Shown here piece after piece: positions 29,282-39,016 of a stretch of DNA of 64,000 bases. The stretch's first letter is position 1. Each line of letters opens with the position of its first letter. The notes below the pieces were generated by a model. That model saw only the letters and a program-made list of their open reading frames with translations. It was not told the DNA's origin and made no database searches. The position numbers were made by a program, and so were the translations under genes. This DNA is from Myxococcaceae bacterium JPH2 (GTDB lineage Bacteria; Myxococcota; Myxococcia; Myxococcales; Myxococcaceae), in the NCBI GenBank assembly GCA_016458225.1, contig JAEMGR010000010.1, positions 247,969 to 311,968 of the forward strand, written 5' to 3'.

Positions 29282-31498
29282 TCAGGTCACGAAGAAGATC
29301 CCCGCCTCGAGTCCGAAGCGCAGGTAGTCGGTCAAGCTCGCGCGCAAGTTGGCCTCGCGCTGGGGTTGTTGCAGGTGGTGGAACACGCCCATCTCGCCTT
29401 CGTCGCTGGCGCCCCGACGGATGCCGTCGTCGGCGTCCACGAGGAGCTGGCAGTAGCCGGGGTCGCCGTACCGCAGCGAGGTGAAGACGGGCCACACGCG
29501 CCGCTCCTCCTCGGCCTTCACGTCGGTCGCAGCGTTCTCTGCGTACTCGGGCTGACAGCGAAAGCTCGTGGGCACGTGCGAGCCCGCGGGCACATGGCTG
29601 AAGCGCATGCAGCCCTTCTGGCGCTGCACCACGTTCACCAGTCCGGTGAAGAGGCTGTCGCTCGCGAGTTCCAGGACTGTGGCCTCCACGCTGCCCAGCA
29701 CGGTGCTGGCCACCACGATGAGCGAGCCCGTCGCGCCCGAGTCGGTGGAGACCGGTGGCGGCGGAGGCCACCCACTCAGGTCATCCGGATGGGCCACGGG
29801 CAGACCGACCAGGGCCGGTCCCGCCAGGCCATCCACGATGGAGTCCTCCACGCGCAATCGCGTGGCGCGGCCCGCGACGATGCGTCCGGTGATGCAACGG
29901 GTCAGCGTCACCGCGCATGAGCCAACGCTCGCCCCGCGGACCTCGAGGCTGGGAGCATTCGGTCTCCGCGGGGAGCCATCCGGGCGCAGCACGTGGCCCG
30001 GCACCAGCGTGCAGTGCCGAAGCGTGAGCGCCGCATCATCGCCAGCGATGACCTGCAGCCGCTCGCCCTTCACGAGGAAGCCGTTGAGCACCAGGGACGC
30101 CCCTGCATCCAGCCGCAGCACGCAGGGGTCATCGGGGAGGTCGAGCACGGGCCGCTGGAGGTTCGCGCCTCGCAGCTCCAGCTTCACGCCCGCGGGCACG
30201 TGGAGCTGAGCGAAGTCCTCGACTCCGCTGTCTTGCAGCTCGATGAGGGCATCGCGCGCCTCGCCGCGCCCCGCGTCCAGATCATCCCGCCACGCGGCGA
30301 GCGCATCGCCCAACGTGAACAAGGGCCCGTCATAGGAGGCGCGGTAGACCGCGCGCAGCTCGGGCTCGGGCAGGGTGTCCCGTCGGTCATAGAAGCCGCC
30401 CCCCACCTCGCTGCTGAAGCCATACGCGTACGACACATGCAGGCGCTCCGGAGCCTTGCCCTTCGCGAACGCGATGCGCCCCGTGACCGGATCCACCCCG
30501 GCGAGGATGGGGAGGTGCACGTCGTGACCGTCCGCATCCGGGTACGTGAGGTGACTCGGCGGGCGGTGCCACGTGGACAGGTCACACAGCAGCAGCTTCT
30601 CGGGCTCCACGGGCGTAGGGTTCGCGGGGTCGTTCGCCCAGAACAGCGTGAAGACGGGCGCCGCGCCGAAGTACAGCTCGTCGGGGGCCTCACCCCGAGC
30701 CAGCGCCGCGCGACGGGCCTCCAGCTCGGCATACAGCGGCCTGCGCCGTAGCCTGCCAGGCACGTTGCTCTCCGCCGCCAGGGACGTGATGGCCGTCTCG
30801 GATTGCGGCGGATTGAACAGGGGCGTGTCGCAGCCCAGCACGTTGAAGCGAAAGAAGCCGGGCCCATCCACATGGGGCTCCGAGTGCACGCGCACGAGCG
30901 CGGCCGGTGCACCCACCACGGGATATGCCTCCAGGCGCCAGAGGAAGACCCCCACGTTCGCCAGGTTGTGCTTGCCGCGCCGCGGGGAGATGCGCCGCAC
31001 GTCCGCGGTGCGCAGCGCCTGCTCGAAGGGCGTGCTCACCCACTCCAGCGCGTTGGCGTCCCGCAGGTCTGGCGTGCGCAGCGCGTGGGGCCGCACGTGG
31101 TTGACGAACTGCGTGGTGCCGACGTGCTGGAAGAACTCCACCACGTGCGACGGCCACCCCGTCACGTCCCGGGCAAGCTGCTCCAACATGGCCGCAGTGC
31201 CCTTGCGACGCCGGTACGCGAGGGTGTTCGCCACATACGCACGCTGACTGATGAGCGTGGGGTCCACCGGGATGAGGTCGCGAACGCCGAGCAGGTCGCC
31301 GATGTACGGCACCACCCACTCGCGACACGTCTCGATGAACCAGTCGTCGTGGAGTTGGCCGATGTCCTCTTCGATGGCCAACAGCTCGCGTTCGATGATG
31401 CCGAGCAGCGCGCGAAGGGGCTCACCCTGGAGCGCATCCCGGCTCCGGTAGACCGCGGGCAACAGGCGATAGAGCCGATCCTGAGACACCTGACTCAC
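29282..31498 (-). CDS. phage tail protein I-like baseplate protein of the eCIS
   Basis: The GTG at 31498 overlaps the upstream stop by 4 bp and gives 738 residues. The first 200 residues resemble gpI-type baseplate proteins: RLYRLLPAVYRSRDA, LLGIIERELLAIEEDIGQLHDDWFIETC, then RRKGTAAMLEQLARDVTGW. The second half contains beta-helix-like stretches (GVKLELRGANLQRPVLDL, SLVLNGFLVKGERLQVIAG), such as occur in carbohydrate-binding or decorative domains. It is probably a peripheral baseplate component connecting to the fibre or decoration protein encoded next. Part of the eCIS operon. Confidence 0.8.
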   Translation of the reverse strand: MSQVSQDRLYRLLPAVYRSRDALQGEPLRALLGIIERELLAIEEDIGQLHDDWFIETCREWVVPYIGDLLGVRDLIPVDPTLISQRAYVANTLAYRRRKGTAAMLEQLARDVTGWPSHVVEFFQHVGTTQFVNHVRPHALRTPDLRDANALEWVSTPFEQALRTADVRRISPRRGKHNLANVGVFLWRLEAYPVVGAPAALVRVHSEPHVDGPGFFRFNVLGCDTPLFNPPQSETAITSLAAESNVPGRLRRRPLYAELEARRAALARGEAPDELYFGAAPVFTLFWANDPANPTPVEPEKLLLCDLSTWHRPPSHLTYPDADGHDVHLPILAGVDPVTGRIAFAKGKAPERLHVSYAYGFSSEVGGGFYDRRDTLPEPELRAVYRASYDGPLFTLGDALAAWRDDLDAGRGEARDALIELQDSGVEDFAQLHVPAGVKLELRGANLQRPVLDLPDDPCVLRLDAGASLVLNGFLVKGERLQVIAGDDAALTLRHCTLVPGHVLRPDGSPRRPNAPSLEVRGASVGSCAVTLTRCITGRIVAGRATRLRVEDSIVDGLAGPALVGLPVAHPDDLSGWPPPPPVSTDSGATGSLIVVASTVLGSVEATVLELASDSLFTGLVNVVQRQKGCMRFSHVPAGSHVPTSFRCQPEYAENAATDVKAEEERRVWPVFTSLRYGDPGYCQLLVDADDGIRRGASDEGEMGVFHHLQQPQREANLRASLTDYLRFGLEAGIFFVT

Positions 31499-34026
31499 GG
31501 CTTCACCTCCAGACTGCCAGACACGTCGTCGAGCAGCAGGAGCTGGGCCGGCTTCATCTGCGCGCCTTCCCACCGCGCCACGCGAGCCTTCAGCAGGGAG
31601 CTCAAGGCCGGCGTGTCACCGAGGTAGAGCGCATCCAGGTCGACCATGACGACGCCCTCCACTTCCTGGAGCACCCGGGTCACCTCCGCGGCACTGACGG
31701 CCTGACCAAAGCGTCGTGTCTCGAAGGAGAACGCCAAGGACAGCGCCGCCTCCGCGCGGGCCACCACGTCCTCGGGCACATAGCGAGGCGCGTCCACGCG
31801 CAGCGTTGCCTTCAGTCGGAACGCGAGGCGCTCGAACGACGCCACGACGAACTCCCGCACGGGGTCGTGCACCTGGGTCAGCGCGGCGACGAGGCTCGTG
31901 TACAGCGCGGTACTGGTACCGATGGCCTCGCCCTGACTCGACGCGACGGTGAGGTGCACGAGGATGCGCTCGCCATTCGTGAGGTCCATGGCCTGGGCCT
32001 TGCCGATGCCGGCGAACGTGGAGGCGAAGTCCTCGTAGTCCTGGAGGGACACCACGCGCTCCAGGGTGAGCACGGAGGAAGGCGCGTGAGCACGAGCGTC
32101 GTCGCGGGACTCAGGGGCCGCCGCGCCCGTGGCGGGCTGCGGATTCGTCACGGTCCGGATGCCGAGTGGCCGCACACGCAGGAGTGCGAGCTGCCCTGAA
32201 TCCACCTCTGCCTCCGGGCCGATACCGGAGCGGTACGTCGCCACGACATTCTCTGGGCCGGGCGGCAGGCGCGCTCCGGACACGCCATCTCCGAAGGTGA
32301 GGACGACCGAGCCGTCGTCCTCGTGGCGCACCATGTACACCTGGCTGCGCGGGCCCTGGCCAAACAACGTGGGCACCTGCTCCCAGCGCACTCCGTTGAC
32401 GCGCACCTCCAGCGTGCTCGCGCCTCCCGTGGCGGTGGACGCCGCCACGTAGGTCAGCGGTGGCTTCTTCAGTGCGAAGCGCTGGTTCTTTCGCGAACCA
32501 TCTCCGCTGCCGAGCACCTCGATGACCGTCTCGCCATGCGTGGCCGCCGCCACGTTGCCGTAGAAGCGCACCGCCTCACGCACATACGAGTGGACCAGGG
32601 GGCGCTGAAGCTCCAAGAGCGTCGCACCACCCTGCGCGGTCGCCCGCGCGAGGACGACACGCTCTCGGACGAGCGAGCCCGTCGGGTCCTCGGTCAAGGG
32701 GCCTTCCACGATCAGGACGTGCCCCGGCAGCAACCCCGGCACCAGGCGATCCAACAGCACGGTGAGTCCCTCGACCGGAGTGTCGAGCGGCGCCTCCGCG
32801 ATGGGCAGCTCCTCGCTCTGCGCGAGCACCGAGGTGCCTCGCAGCGGGAACCAGCTCAGGTGCTCCTTCGCATCCACCTGAAGCCGCGTCACTCGACCCG
32901 TGAGACCGAAGTCGACGCGGGCATACGGCTTCGCCACCTGGATGCGATACAGCTCCGTGTAGCTCGACTTCTGCAGGACGACCCAGCTCCCAGGAATCAG
33001 CGAGGGGTACTCGCGATCCAGATCGAACTCGCGGTCGTCGGTCGTCCGAATCTTGAAGTCGGGCCACTCGGTCGGGAGCGGCTTGCCCTCTTCCTGGTAG
33101 AGCTTCCGGATCTCCAGCGGCAACATCATGAAGTCGATGGCGTTGTAGCCAAAGAGGCTGGCGCGCGAGCGCAGCACGAAGACACGCGGCGTGGATGAGG
33201 GCGCCATCTTCGGCACCTCGCTGCCCAGCGTGGTCGCCCAATCCACCACGGTGTGACTGCGCCCGGGTTCCTCCGAGTTTGGCGCCAACGTGATGCGCTG
33301 GACGACACGCAAGTCCCAGCGCTCGCTTCCGGGGAACTTCTCGCGCTCGGGGCCCACGAGCAGCAGCAGGTCTCCGACTTGGAGCCCCGTCTGGAGTCCC
33401 TGGAGATACAGCCGCTGCGTCTGTGAATTGAACACCTGGGGCGTCGTGCGCGCCGGGCGCAGCTCGTTCCAGACGGCCCGCGCGTCCAGCGCCTCGATGG
33501 TCTCGAAGGTCTGAGGGCGCTCATCCTGGCCGGGGATGCTGAGCACCTGGACGCCGATCGGCACCTGGACGCTCGGAGGTGAGCCGGGCGCGGTCTCCAC
33601 CGTGAACACCAGCGCGGTGCTCGCGGCGACGCCGGGCCTCAGCTCGTAGCCAATCTCGCGCGCCAGCTCGAGCACCGAGCGTCGCTCGGTCGCGGTGCGC
33701 AGGAACCCCTCGTTGGCGATGCGCTCTTGATAGAAGGTCAGCACGTCCGCCGAGGTGGCCCACGCATCCAGCAACGCGATGGCCGGATCCTCCGGGCTGC
33801 GCGTGGTCAGCGACGCGAGCGGACGCGGGCCGACCTGTCCCTCTTCCGTCGTGACGAACTCGCGCGACAGCCGAGCCGCCATCCGCTGAAGGAAGCTGGC
33901 GTGTGTCCCCAGGCGATACGCGAGCGCCGGCTGTCCCGGTCGATTGAACAGCGGCGCGGGCTCCTGGTCGCCCGTGTCCGCGCACGCGTCGCAGTCCGTT
34001 CCGCCTTGCGTCCCGGGTGTGCTCAC
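31495..34026 (-). CDS. large putative baseplate assembly protein (Afp12-like position)
   Basis: The GTG at 34026 overlaps the previous stop by 4 bp and gives 843 residues. The N-terminus is Cys-rich (DCDACADTGDQEP). LLDAWATSADVLTFYQERIANEGFLRTATERRSVLELAREIGYEL follows over residues 65-110, a pattern of putative baseplate assembly proteins. The C-terminal 250 residues have baseplate-J-like strands (VTNPQPATGAAAPESRDDA, RVVSLQDYEDFASTFAGIGKA). It shares the PATGG-type segment with the neighbouring J protein, suggesting both assemble into wedge rings around the spike. Confidence 0.85.
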   Translation of the reverse strand: MSTPGTQGGTDCDACADTGDQEPAPLFNRPGQPALAYRLGTHASFLQRMAARLSREFVTTEEGQVGPRPLASLTTRSPEDPAIALLDAWATSADVLTFYQERIANEGFLRTATERRSVLELAREIGYELRPGVAASTALVFTVETAPGSPPSVQVPIGVQVLSIPGQDERPQTFETIEALDARAVWNELRPARTTPQVFNSQTQRLYLQGLQTGLQVGDLLLLVGPEREKFPGSERWDLRVVQRITLAPNSEEPGRSHTVVDWATTLGSEVPKMAPSSTPRVFVLRSRASLFGYNAIDFMMLPLEIRKLYQEEGKPLPTEWPDFKIRTTDDREFDLDREYPSLIPGSWVVLQKSSYTELYRIQVAKPYARVDFGLTGRVTRLQVDAKEHLSWFPLRGTSVLAQSEELPIAEAPLDTPVEGLTVLLDRLVPGLLPGHVLIVEGPLTEDPTGSLVRERVVLARATAQGGATLLELQRPLVHSYVREAVRFYGNVAAATHGETVIEVLGSGDGSRKNQRFALKKPPLTYVAASTATGGASTLEVRVNGVRWEQVPTLFGQGPRSQVYMVRHEDDGSVVLTFGDGVSGARLPPGPENVVATYRSGIGPEAEVDSGQLALLRVRPLGIRTVTNPQPATGAAAPESRDDARAHAPSSVLTLERVVSLQDYEDFASTFAGIGKAQAMDLTNGERILVHLTVASSQGEAIGTSTALYTSLVAALTQVHDPVREFVVASFERLAFRLKATLRVDAPRYVPEDVVARAEAALSLAFSFETRRFGQAVSAAEVTRVLQEVEGVVMVDLDALYLGDTPALSSLLKARVARWEGAQMKPAQLLLLDDVSGSLEVKP

Positions 34027-36623
34027 AGGCCCCCCTGCATCTGGAAGTCGATCTTCCCGTTCTCGGGTTGGCTCGGGTCGTTGTCGAGGCGGGCGATCTC
34101 CAAGCGCTCCATGGAGATGAAGCCGACCTTCCACTCGTCACGAGACACCTGTCCCCAGCGACGAAAGCGATTGGGAAGGCCCTCCCCTTCCTCGGTGTCC
34201 ACCCACGCGACGCCCGGCACCGCCATGGCAGTGGCGACGATGCGGCTCAGGTAGACGGGCTGGCCGAAGCTGAAGTTGTCGGGATGGAAGAAGCCTCGCC
34301 GCGAGGCCGGCAGGTCTCGGTTGCTGAAGGCTTCGAGCAGGGCCGCCTTCACGTTGCTGGCGAGGAACCCGGGCTGCACGCACACCGTCATCACGATGTC
34401 GAGCGGCACGAAGATGGGCCCCTCGATGTGTAAGTCGTAGCCCGCCAGTCGGAAGCGCTCCAAGAAGGCGGCGAGCGTCTCGGAGAACGCCGCGTCCACG
34501 GGCCGACCGCCCTTGCGGTCCACGGTGACGAACATGGTGTGCCAGCTCCCCGTCCAGCGCAGGCTCCCCACCGCGCGCTGCACCTCGGGATGGCGCTGCG
34601 TCACCTCGGCGTAGTCCACCTCCGTCACCGCACGCTGCTGCACGCGGAAGGCCTGGGGCGCGTTGATGCGCACCTGCGCGAGGGACTCCGGCTCCACGCC
34701 GCCCGTGGCGGGCAACGGGTTGCGCACGCGCATGACGGCGTCTCGCCAGTCTCCACCCGTCGGGTGATAGAGGCGGGAGATGGACTCGGCGCCCACGTTG
34801 CCCGCGGTGCCGTTGCCGATGCGGTACGTGGCCAGCAAGGTGTCCGAGGCCGAGGGCCGCTCGCCCAGGACGTTGTCGCCGAAGCGCAGTTGCGCGCGGC
34901 CGTCCTCCTCCACCTCCGCCACCACCTCCCGGCTGAAGCGCCCGCTGTTGAGCAACGTGCGCTGCGGCGACCACACGCGCTGGCCTTCACGCTCCTGGAG
35001 CCACAGGGCGGGCAGCACCCGCGCGAAGGCCTCGGTCTGCGCCTCGCCCTCCAGGTTCGCGCCCATGGCCGCAGCGGCGGACGCCTTCGGATCCACCGCG
35101 CGCCGTCCCCCCTCGGCCCGCCGCGCTTGGGTCAGCGGTCCTCGCGACAGCCGAGGCCGATAGCGGCCCTCCTCGGGCACCGCGGCGAGCGGCTCTGCGC
35201 GCAAGGTCCGCCCATGGTCCACCAGCACCACGTTGCCGCGCGCCACGCTCACCGGCAGCTTCTCCGCGGGCGGAGGGGTCTCGCCGCCGCCCGTGAAGTC
35301 CTTCCGCTTCGGCAGGGCGGCAGGAGCCTCCACGTCCCACAGGCACAGCTCGAAGGGCAGCGCGTCCTCCGCGCCCCATTCGATGTCCACCACGTGCTTG
35401 CCGAGCAATGGATCTTCGGTGAAGGCCACGCGCGTCAGCCGCACCGCGTGACGCCGCGTGGGGTCGGCGTCCTCCGGATGACCCGTGACGGCGCCACGCA
35501 CCTCCTCCATCAAGAGCACCTGTCCGACCGCCAGCTTCTTCAGCGCGTCGTCCTCGTTGAGCAGCGACGCGGAGGTCGCCCCCTCGGGCAGACAGCACTT
35601 GTCCTCGCCCCAGGTGTAGAAGCACATCTCGCCGTGCTTCCAGACGAGTCGCAGGTCGTGCAGGGACTCGAAACACTCGGCGCCTTCGCTCACCGCCACG
35701 TCGAGTTCGGACGCGTTGAGCACACGAGGTCCAGGCGCCGTGGTGGTGAGGAACAGGGTCCCCGGAGTCAGCTCCGTGGGGCCCTCCAGCACGAAGCCGT
35801 CCGCGCCCTCCGACACCTCCACCGCCACCCAAGCCCGAGCGTTGCAGCCGTCGTGCATCGGGTAGTCGAGCAACCGCGCATGCCGCCGGACCGAGGTGCG
35901 CTTGCGTGCGGTACCGAGGTACGCCTCGGTGGCCGCCGCGTCCTGGTAGTAGCTGAGGTGATCGGCCGCGTAGGCCATCACCTCCACGAGGGCCACGCCC
36001 AGGTCCGCCGCGTTGCGCTCCTTCCACTGCGGCGACACCTGCGACAGGCGGTCCAGCATCAGCCGCCGGAAGCTGGCGAAGTCGCGCGTGAGGTAATCAA
36101 TCTGGGGGTCCGCGCCCACGACGGGAGCGCCCATGGACGGCGGCGCGCAGTCGAACTCGCTGGGGCACTCGACCTTGAAGGAGAAATCCACGCGGGACAG
36201 CAGCACGTCGAAGCCCGCGGGAGGCACGGTGTCATCCACCGAGCGCCGCAGCACGAAGGCGTAGGTGGAGAAGTCGCCCACGGAGTCCGTGCGCACCACC
36301 AGCCATTCCTTCGCATCGGAGCGAGTCGATGCCGTGCTCCAGGCGCCGTCATCGACCTCCGCCGGAATGCGGTCCAGGCGATACACCCACTCCACGTCGA
36401 CGTCGCGCAGGCGCACCCCGCCTTCGATGGCGACGTTCTCGGGCGTGAGGGTGTCCGGCAGTGGCTTGAAGAAGTGCACCCAGAGGGTCTTCTGCCGAGG
36501 CACGCCCAGCACCACCGCCTCGGCGTCCAGCACCTCCAGGTAATCAATGCCGTTGAACCCGGAGTTCGGTGCCGCGACGAGCTGACGCCGCCGCTCGCTC
36601 TTGCAGACGTAGCGCTCACCCAT
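34023..36623 (-). CDS. baseplate J-like wedge protein (Afp11-like)
   Basis: The 866-residue protein has J-type baseplate features: FASFRRLMLDRLSQVSP, LGVALVEVMAYAADHLSYYQDAAATEAYL, then RNPLPATGGVEPESLAQVRI and APQAFRVQQRAVTEVDYAEV near the C-terminal half. The family forms the wedges that couple baseplate opening to sheath contraction. The start at 36623 lies 1 bp after the gp25 stop and the stop overlaps the next start. Larger than typical phage J proteins, as in other eCIS clusters. Confidence 0.9.
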   Translation of the reverse strand: MGERYVCKSERRRQLVAAPNSGFNGIDYLEVLDAEAVVLGVPRQKTLWVHFFKPLPDTLTPENVAIEGGVRLRDVDVEWVYRLDRIPAEVDDGAWSTASTRSDAKEWLVVRTDSVGDFSTYAFVLRRSVDDTVPPAGFDVLLSRVDFSFKVECPSEFDCAPPSMGAPVVGADPQIDYLTRDFASFRRLMLDRLSQVSPQWKERNAADLGVALVEVMAYAADHLSYYQDAAATEAYLGTARKRTSVRRHARLLDYPMHDGCNARAWVAVEVSEGADGFVLEGPTELTPGTLFLTTTAPGPRVLNASELDVAVSEGAECFESLHDLRLVWKHGEMCFYTWGEDKCCLPEGATSASLLNEDDALKKLAVGQVLLMEEVRGAVTGHPEDADPTRRHAVRLTRVAFTEDPLLGKHVVDIEWGAEDALPFELCLWDVEAPAALPKRKDFTGGGETPPPAEKLPVSVARGNVVLVDHGRTLRAEPLAAVPEEGRYRPRLSRGPLTQARRAEGGRRAVDPKASAAAAMGANLEGEAQTEAFARVLPALWLQEREGQRVWSPQRTLLNSGRFSREVVAEVEEDGRAQLRFGDNVLGERPSASDTLLATYRIGNGTAGNVGAESISRLYHPTGGDWRDAVMRVRNPLPATGGVEPESLAQVRINAPQAFRVQQRAVTEVDYAEVTQRHPEVQRAVGSLRWTGSWHTMFVTVDRKGGRPVDAAFSETLAAFLERFRLAGYDLHIEGPIFVPLDIVMTVCVQPGFLASNVKAALLEAFSNRDLPASRRGFFHPDNFSFGQPVYLSRIVATAMAVPGVAWVDTEEGEGLPNRFRRWGQVSRDEWKVGFISMERLEIARLDNDPSQPENGKIDFQMQGGL

Positions 36624-36624
36624 G

Positions 36625-36981
36625 TCATGTCCCCCGGGAAAGCTGCGCCACCTGCCGCTGCTGCGTGCGGCGCACCACGTACCGCACCGTCACCTGCAAC
36701 GTGCTCTCGACGCCGAGCACCTCCACGGCTTCGACTTGAATGAGGTCCCCCAGCCACTGCTGAAGCGCGCCCTGCACCAGGAACTGGGTCGCGGTGGCCA
36801 GCTCTTCACTGTTCGGCGCGAAGACGAGCTGCCCCAGGCCCGTACCGAACGTGGGCCGATTCACGCGCTCGCCGGGCGAGGTGAACAACACCTGCTCGAT
36901 GAGCTGCCGCACATGAGCGTCCAGGTCCGCGTCGGCCGTACGGCCTCGCCCGTCGATGCGGAATGGGAAGGCGATCTGCAT
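36625..36981 (-). CDS. gp25-like baseplate wedge protein (Afp9-like)
   Basis: The 118-residue protein matches the GPW/gp25 family. It has the N-terminal strand MQIAFPFRIDGRGRTA, helix HVRQLIEQVLFTSPGERVNRPTFG and then LGQLVFAPNSEELATATQFLVQ. The conserved E-R-x-x-x-P-x-F-G motif is present as ERVNRPTFG. In contractile particles gp25 nucleates the sheath on the baseplate. It sits between the PAAR-like and J genes with 1-bp gaps each side. Confidence 0.93.
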   Translation of the reverse strand: MQIAFPFRIDGRGRTADADLDAHVRQLIEQVLFTSPGERVNRPTFGTGLGQLVFAPNSEELATATQFLVQGALQQWLGDLIQVEAVEVLGVESTLQVTVRYVVRRTQQRQVAQLSRGT

Positions 36982-36982
36982 G

Positions 36983-37318
36983 TCAGGTCCCCTTCACTCG
37001 GACTTGGGTCATCACGACCTGGGGCGGGCCCGCGGGCGTCTGCAGGGCGGTGAAGGTCATGCCCGTGCTGGACTGGAGGATGACCGGCTGCCCGCTCGCG
37101 CGGACGCGCGTCGCCGGCACGAGCCACTGCACGCGAATGCATGGGCTGGGCCCGTTGGGCGGAGGCTGCATCGGACAACCGGACACCAGGTACTGGTCCG
37201 CCATCGTGGCCAGCGGCTGACCCGCCACCTTCACCCGTGGGTTGCCCGGAGAGACCTGCACCTGCCCCGAGTGCGGACACATCACCGTGGCGCCGACATG
37301 GAGGAGGAATCCCGGCAT
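36983..37318 (-). CDS. PAAR-like spike-tip protein of the eCIS
   Basis: The 111-residue protein has short beta repeats ending in Gly/Val turns (GATVMCPHSGQVQVSPG, RVKVAGQPLATMADQY, GCPMQPPP, RVRASGQPVILQSSTGM). The paired -V-x-GQP- turns and Cys/His residues (CPHSG, GCP, SPC) suggest a PAAR-like cone that could bind a metal and sharpen the spike. It lies directly between the spike (gpV) and gp25 genes, where Afp10 is found in Afp clusters. Sequence similarity to classical PAAR is weak, so the role rests on pattern and position. Confidence 0.72.
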   Translation of the reverse strand: MPGFLLHVGATVMCPHSGQVQVSPGNPRVKVAGQPLATMADQYLVSGCPMQPPPNGPSPCIRVQWLVPATRVRASGQPVILQSSTGMTFTALQTPAGPPQVVMTQVRVKGT

Positions 37319-37322
37319 GGCG

Positions 37323-37871
37323 TCACATCACCTCGAGCGCACCGTTGTTGACGTTGACGCCCGTGGGGCCGAGCTTCACGTTGGCCGGGGCGAACGACAG
37401 CTCGATGCCCGTGGCGGCGAGCACGACCTTCGTCGCCCCTCCTTGCGACAGCTCGATGCCCTGCGAGTTGAAGACGGCCTTGAGCGGCATGGTCACGACG
37501 GGAGGGCTCACCTCGAGGGTGAAGCCTCCACCGCCCGGCAAGTCGCTCAACGTCAGGGTGATGCCATCCGTCTTCCACATCTTCATCTGTGGCACGGCGG
37601 GTTGAGCTGGCGCCTCGCCCTCGCCCCAGAAGCACCCTGCCCAGATGGCGTAGTTCGGATCGCCGCGCTCGAACTCCACCCAGACCTTGGCGCCGACGGG
37701 GGGAATGGCGAAGAAGCCCACGCCCTTGCCGGCGTAGGGCACGCACGGCATGGCCCACGACAATCGGCTGGACCCCAGCACGGTGGGCACGCTCACCTGG
37801 ACGCGGCCCTGCATCAGCGGGTCGATGTTATTGACCACCTCGCCGCGGTACTTCCCGAAGTACGTGCTCAT
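37323..37871 (-). CDS. baseplate spike protein, gpV/VgrG beta-domain type
   Basis: The 182-residue protein opens with the OB-fold of baseplate assembly protein V (YFGKYRGEVVNNIDPLMQGRV, WAMPCVPYAGKGVGFFAIPPVGAKVWVEFERGDPNYAIWAGCFWG over residues 4-85). The C-terminal half is beta-strand rich (TLTLSDLPGGGGFTLEV, IELSQGGATKVVLAATG), consistent with a trimeric beta-helix needle. With the following hub gene it makes up what is a single Afp8/VgrG polypeptide elsewhere. The stop overlaps by 4 bp with the hub gene's start region. Confidence 0.88.
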   Translation of the reverse strand: MSTYFGKYRGEVVNNIDPLMQGRVQVSVPTVLGSSRLSWAMPCVPYAGKGVGFFAIPPVGAKVWVEFERGDPNYAIWAGCFWGEGEAPAQPAVPQMKMWKTDGITLTLSDLPGGGGFTLEVSPPVVTMPLKAVFNSQGIELSQGGATKVVLAATGIELSFAPANVKLGPTGVNVNNGALEVM

Positions 37872-39010
37872 GGCGGCACCACTGGAGTGAGCGCTCCAAG
37901 CCCCTCGCGCGTGAGGGTGAAGCGCTGTTTGTATTCACCGAGCTGAAGCGAGTGCGTGACGCTCTTCACGTAGTAGAAGCCGTCGTGCATCCACCCCACC
38001 CCGCGCACGCCCACGAGGCCACGGGGGCGCAACAGGTTGCCGTAGCGCGAGGCATTGAGCTCCCCCGAGGCCGTGAGCACCGTGTCCGTGGACTCGTCCG
38101 TCATGGACTGGGCCTTCGCGTACGCCTGCACGTAGGACATGGCATCAGGCACTTCGAGCAGCGTCTTGCGCACGTGGGGCTGGTGGACCAGCAGCGCGGG
38201 CAGCGCGGCGAGCGGAGGCAGGCGCGTGCTGATGAACGTCTGCACGGGGATGGCCTTCCCAAACACCAGGGCATTGCCAGACACCGTCGTGGGTGCCAGC
38301 GCGTTGTACTGGAAGCTGATGGAGTCCACGTTGGTCTGCGCGCCCATGTTGACGGACAGGGCGGGCTGCGGAACTCCGGCGCGAAGGGGCGGGCCCCAGT
38401 ACGCCGTGTTCATCAACGGCGCGGGCCCTGGCTCCACATAGAAGACGTACCCGAACCGGCGAGCCATCTCCTGGAGGTACGCGTAGTCCGTGCCGCGGTA
38501 GACCGGCGTGCGGATGATGGGCAGCGGCGGATCGATCGCGGGCGGCGGTAGCACCCGGGGCAGCATCTGGTACTTCGCGTAGCGCAGGATGAGCTGCGCG
38601 ACGATGAGCGGCTCCACCTGCGCCGGGTTCTCGTGGACCGACTGCTCCAGGTCCATCATGGTGCTCAGGTCCTCGCCCGTGATGGTGAGCGTGGACGCGC
38701 CGGGCTGCTCCGAGGGCGTGAGCTGTCGATGCGTGATGACGCCGTCAAACAGCACCTGGGGCACGACGTTGAACGTCACCACCAGGACGACGCGATTGAA
38801 GGGCTGCAACAGCGGGTTGGACAGCAGCCCGAAGTCCAGCAGCGACAGCGGCCCCGCGCGGCCCACGCCGAAGGTGATCTGAAAGCCCGAGCGCCCCTGG
38901 TCGGTGTGGGTGACCTCCACGCGCTGCACCGCCTCGATGAGCGGCTGCGGCGCGGGCACCGGCACCACCGGTCCCACCATCATCAGGAGGTTGACGCCCA
39001 GGAGACTCAT
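37868..39010 (-). CDS. baseplate hub protein, gpD-like
   Basis: This 380-residue late-control D-like hub protein has RVEVTHTDQGRSGFQITFGVG near the N-terminus, a strand-rich tube-like middle (VVLVVTFNVVPQVLFDGVITHRQ) and RGTDYAYLQEMARRFGYVFYVEPG. Those features are typical of hub proteins that cap the inner tube and hold the spike. Translation is probably coupled to the spike gene through a 4-bp overlap (spike start 37871, hub stop 37868). Confidence 0.87.
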   Translation of the reverse strand: MSLLGVNLLMMVGPVVPVPAPQPLIEAVQRVEVTHTDQGRSGFQITFGVGRAGPLSLLDFGLLSNPLLQPFNRVVLVVTFNVVPQVLFDGVITHRQLTPSEQPGASTLTITGEDLSTMMDLEQSVHENPAQVEPLIVAQLILRYAKYQMLPRVLPPPAIDPPLPIIRTPVYRGTDYAYLQEMARRFGYVFYVEPGPAPLMNTAYWGPPLRAGVPQPALSVNMGAQTNVDSISFQYNALAPTTVSGNALVFGKAIPVQTFISTRLPPLAALPALLVHQPHVRKTLLEVPDAMSYVQAYAKAQSMTDESTDTVLTASGELNASRYGNLLRPRGLVGVRGVGWMHDGFYYVKSVTHSLQLGEYKQRFTLTREGLGALTPVVPP

Positions 39011-39016
39011 GGTCGC

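Noticed and set aside
36983-37318. Calling this protein a proven PAAR protein
   Set aside because: No classical PAAR motif is visible, so the call was kept at PAAR-like on pattern and position.
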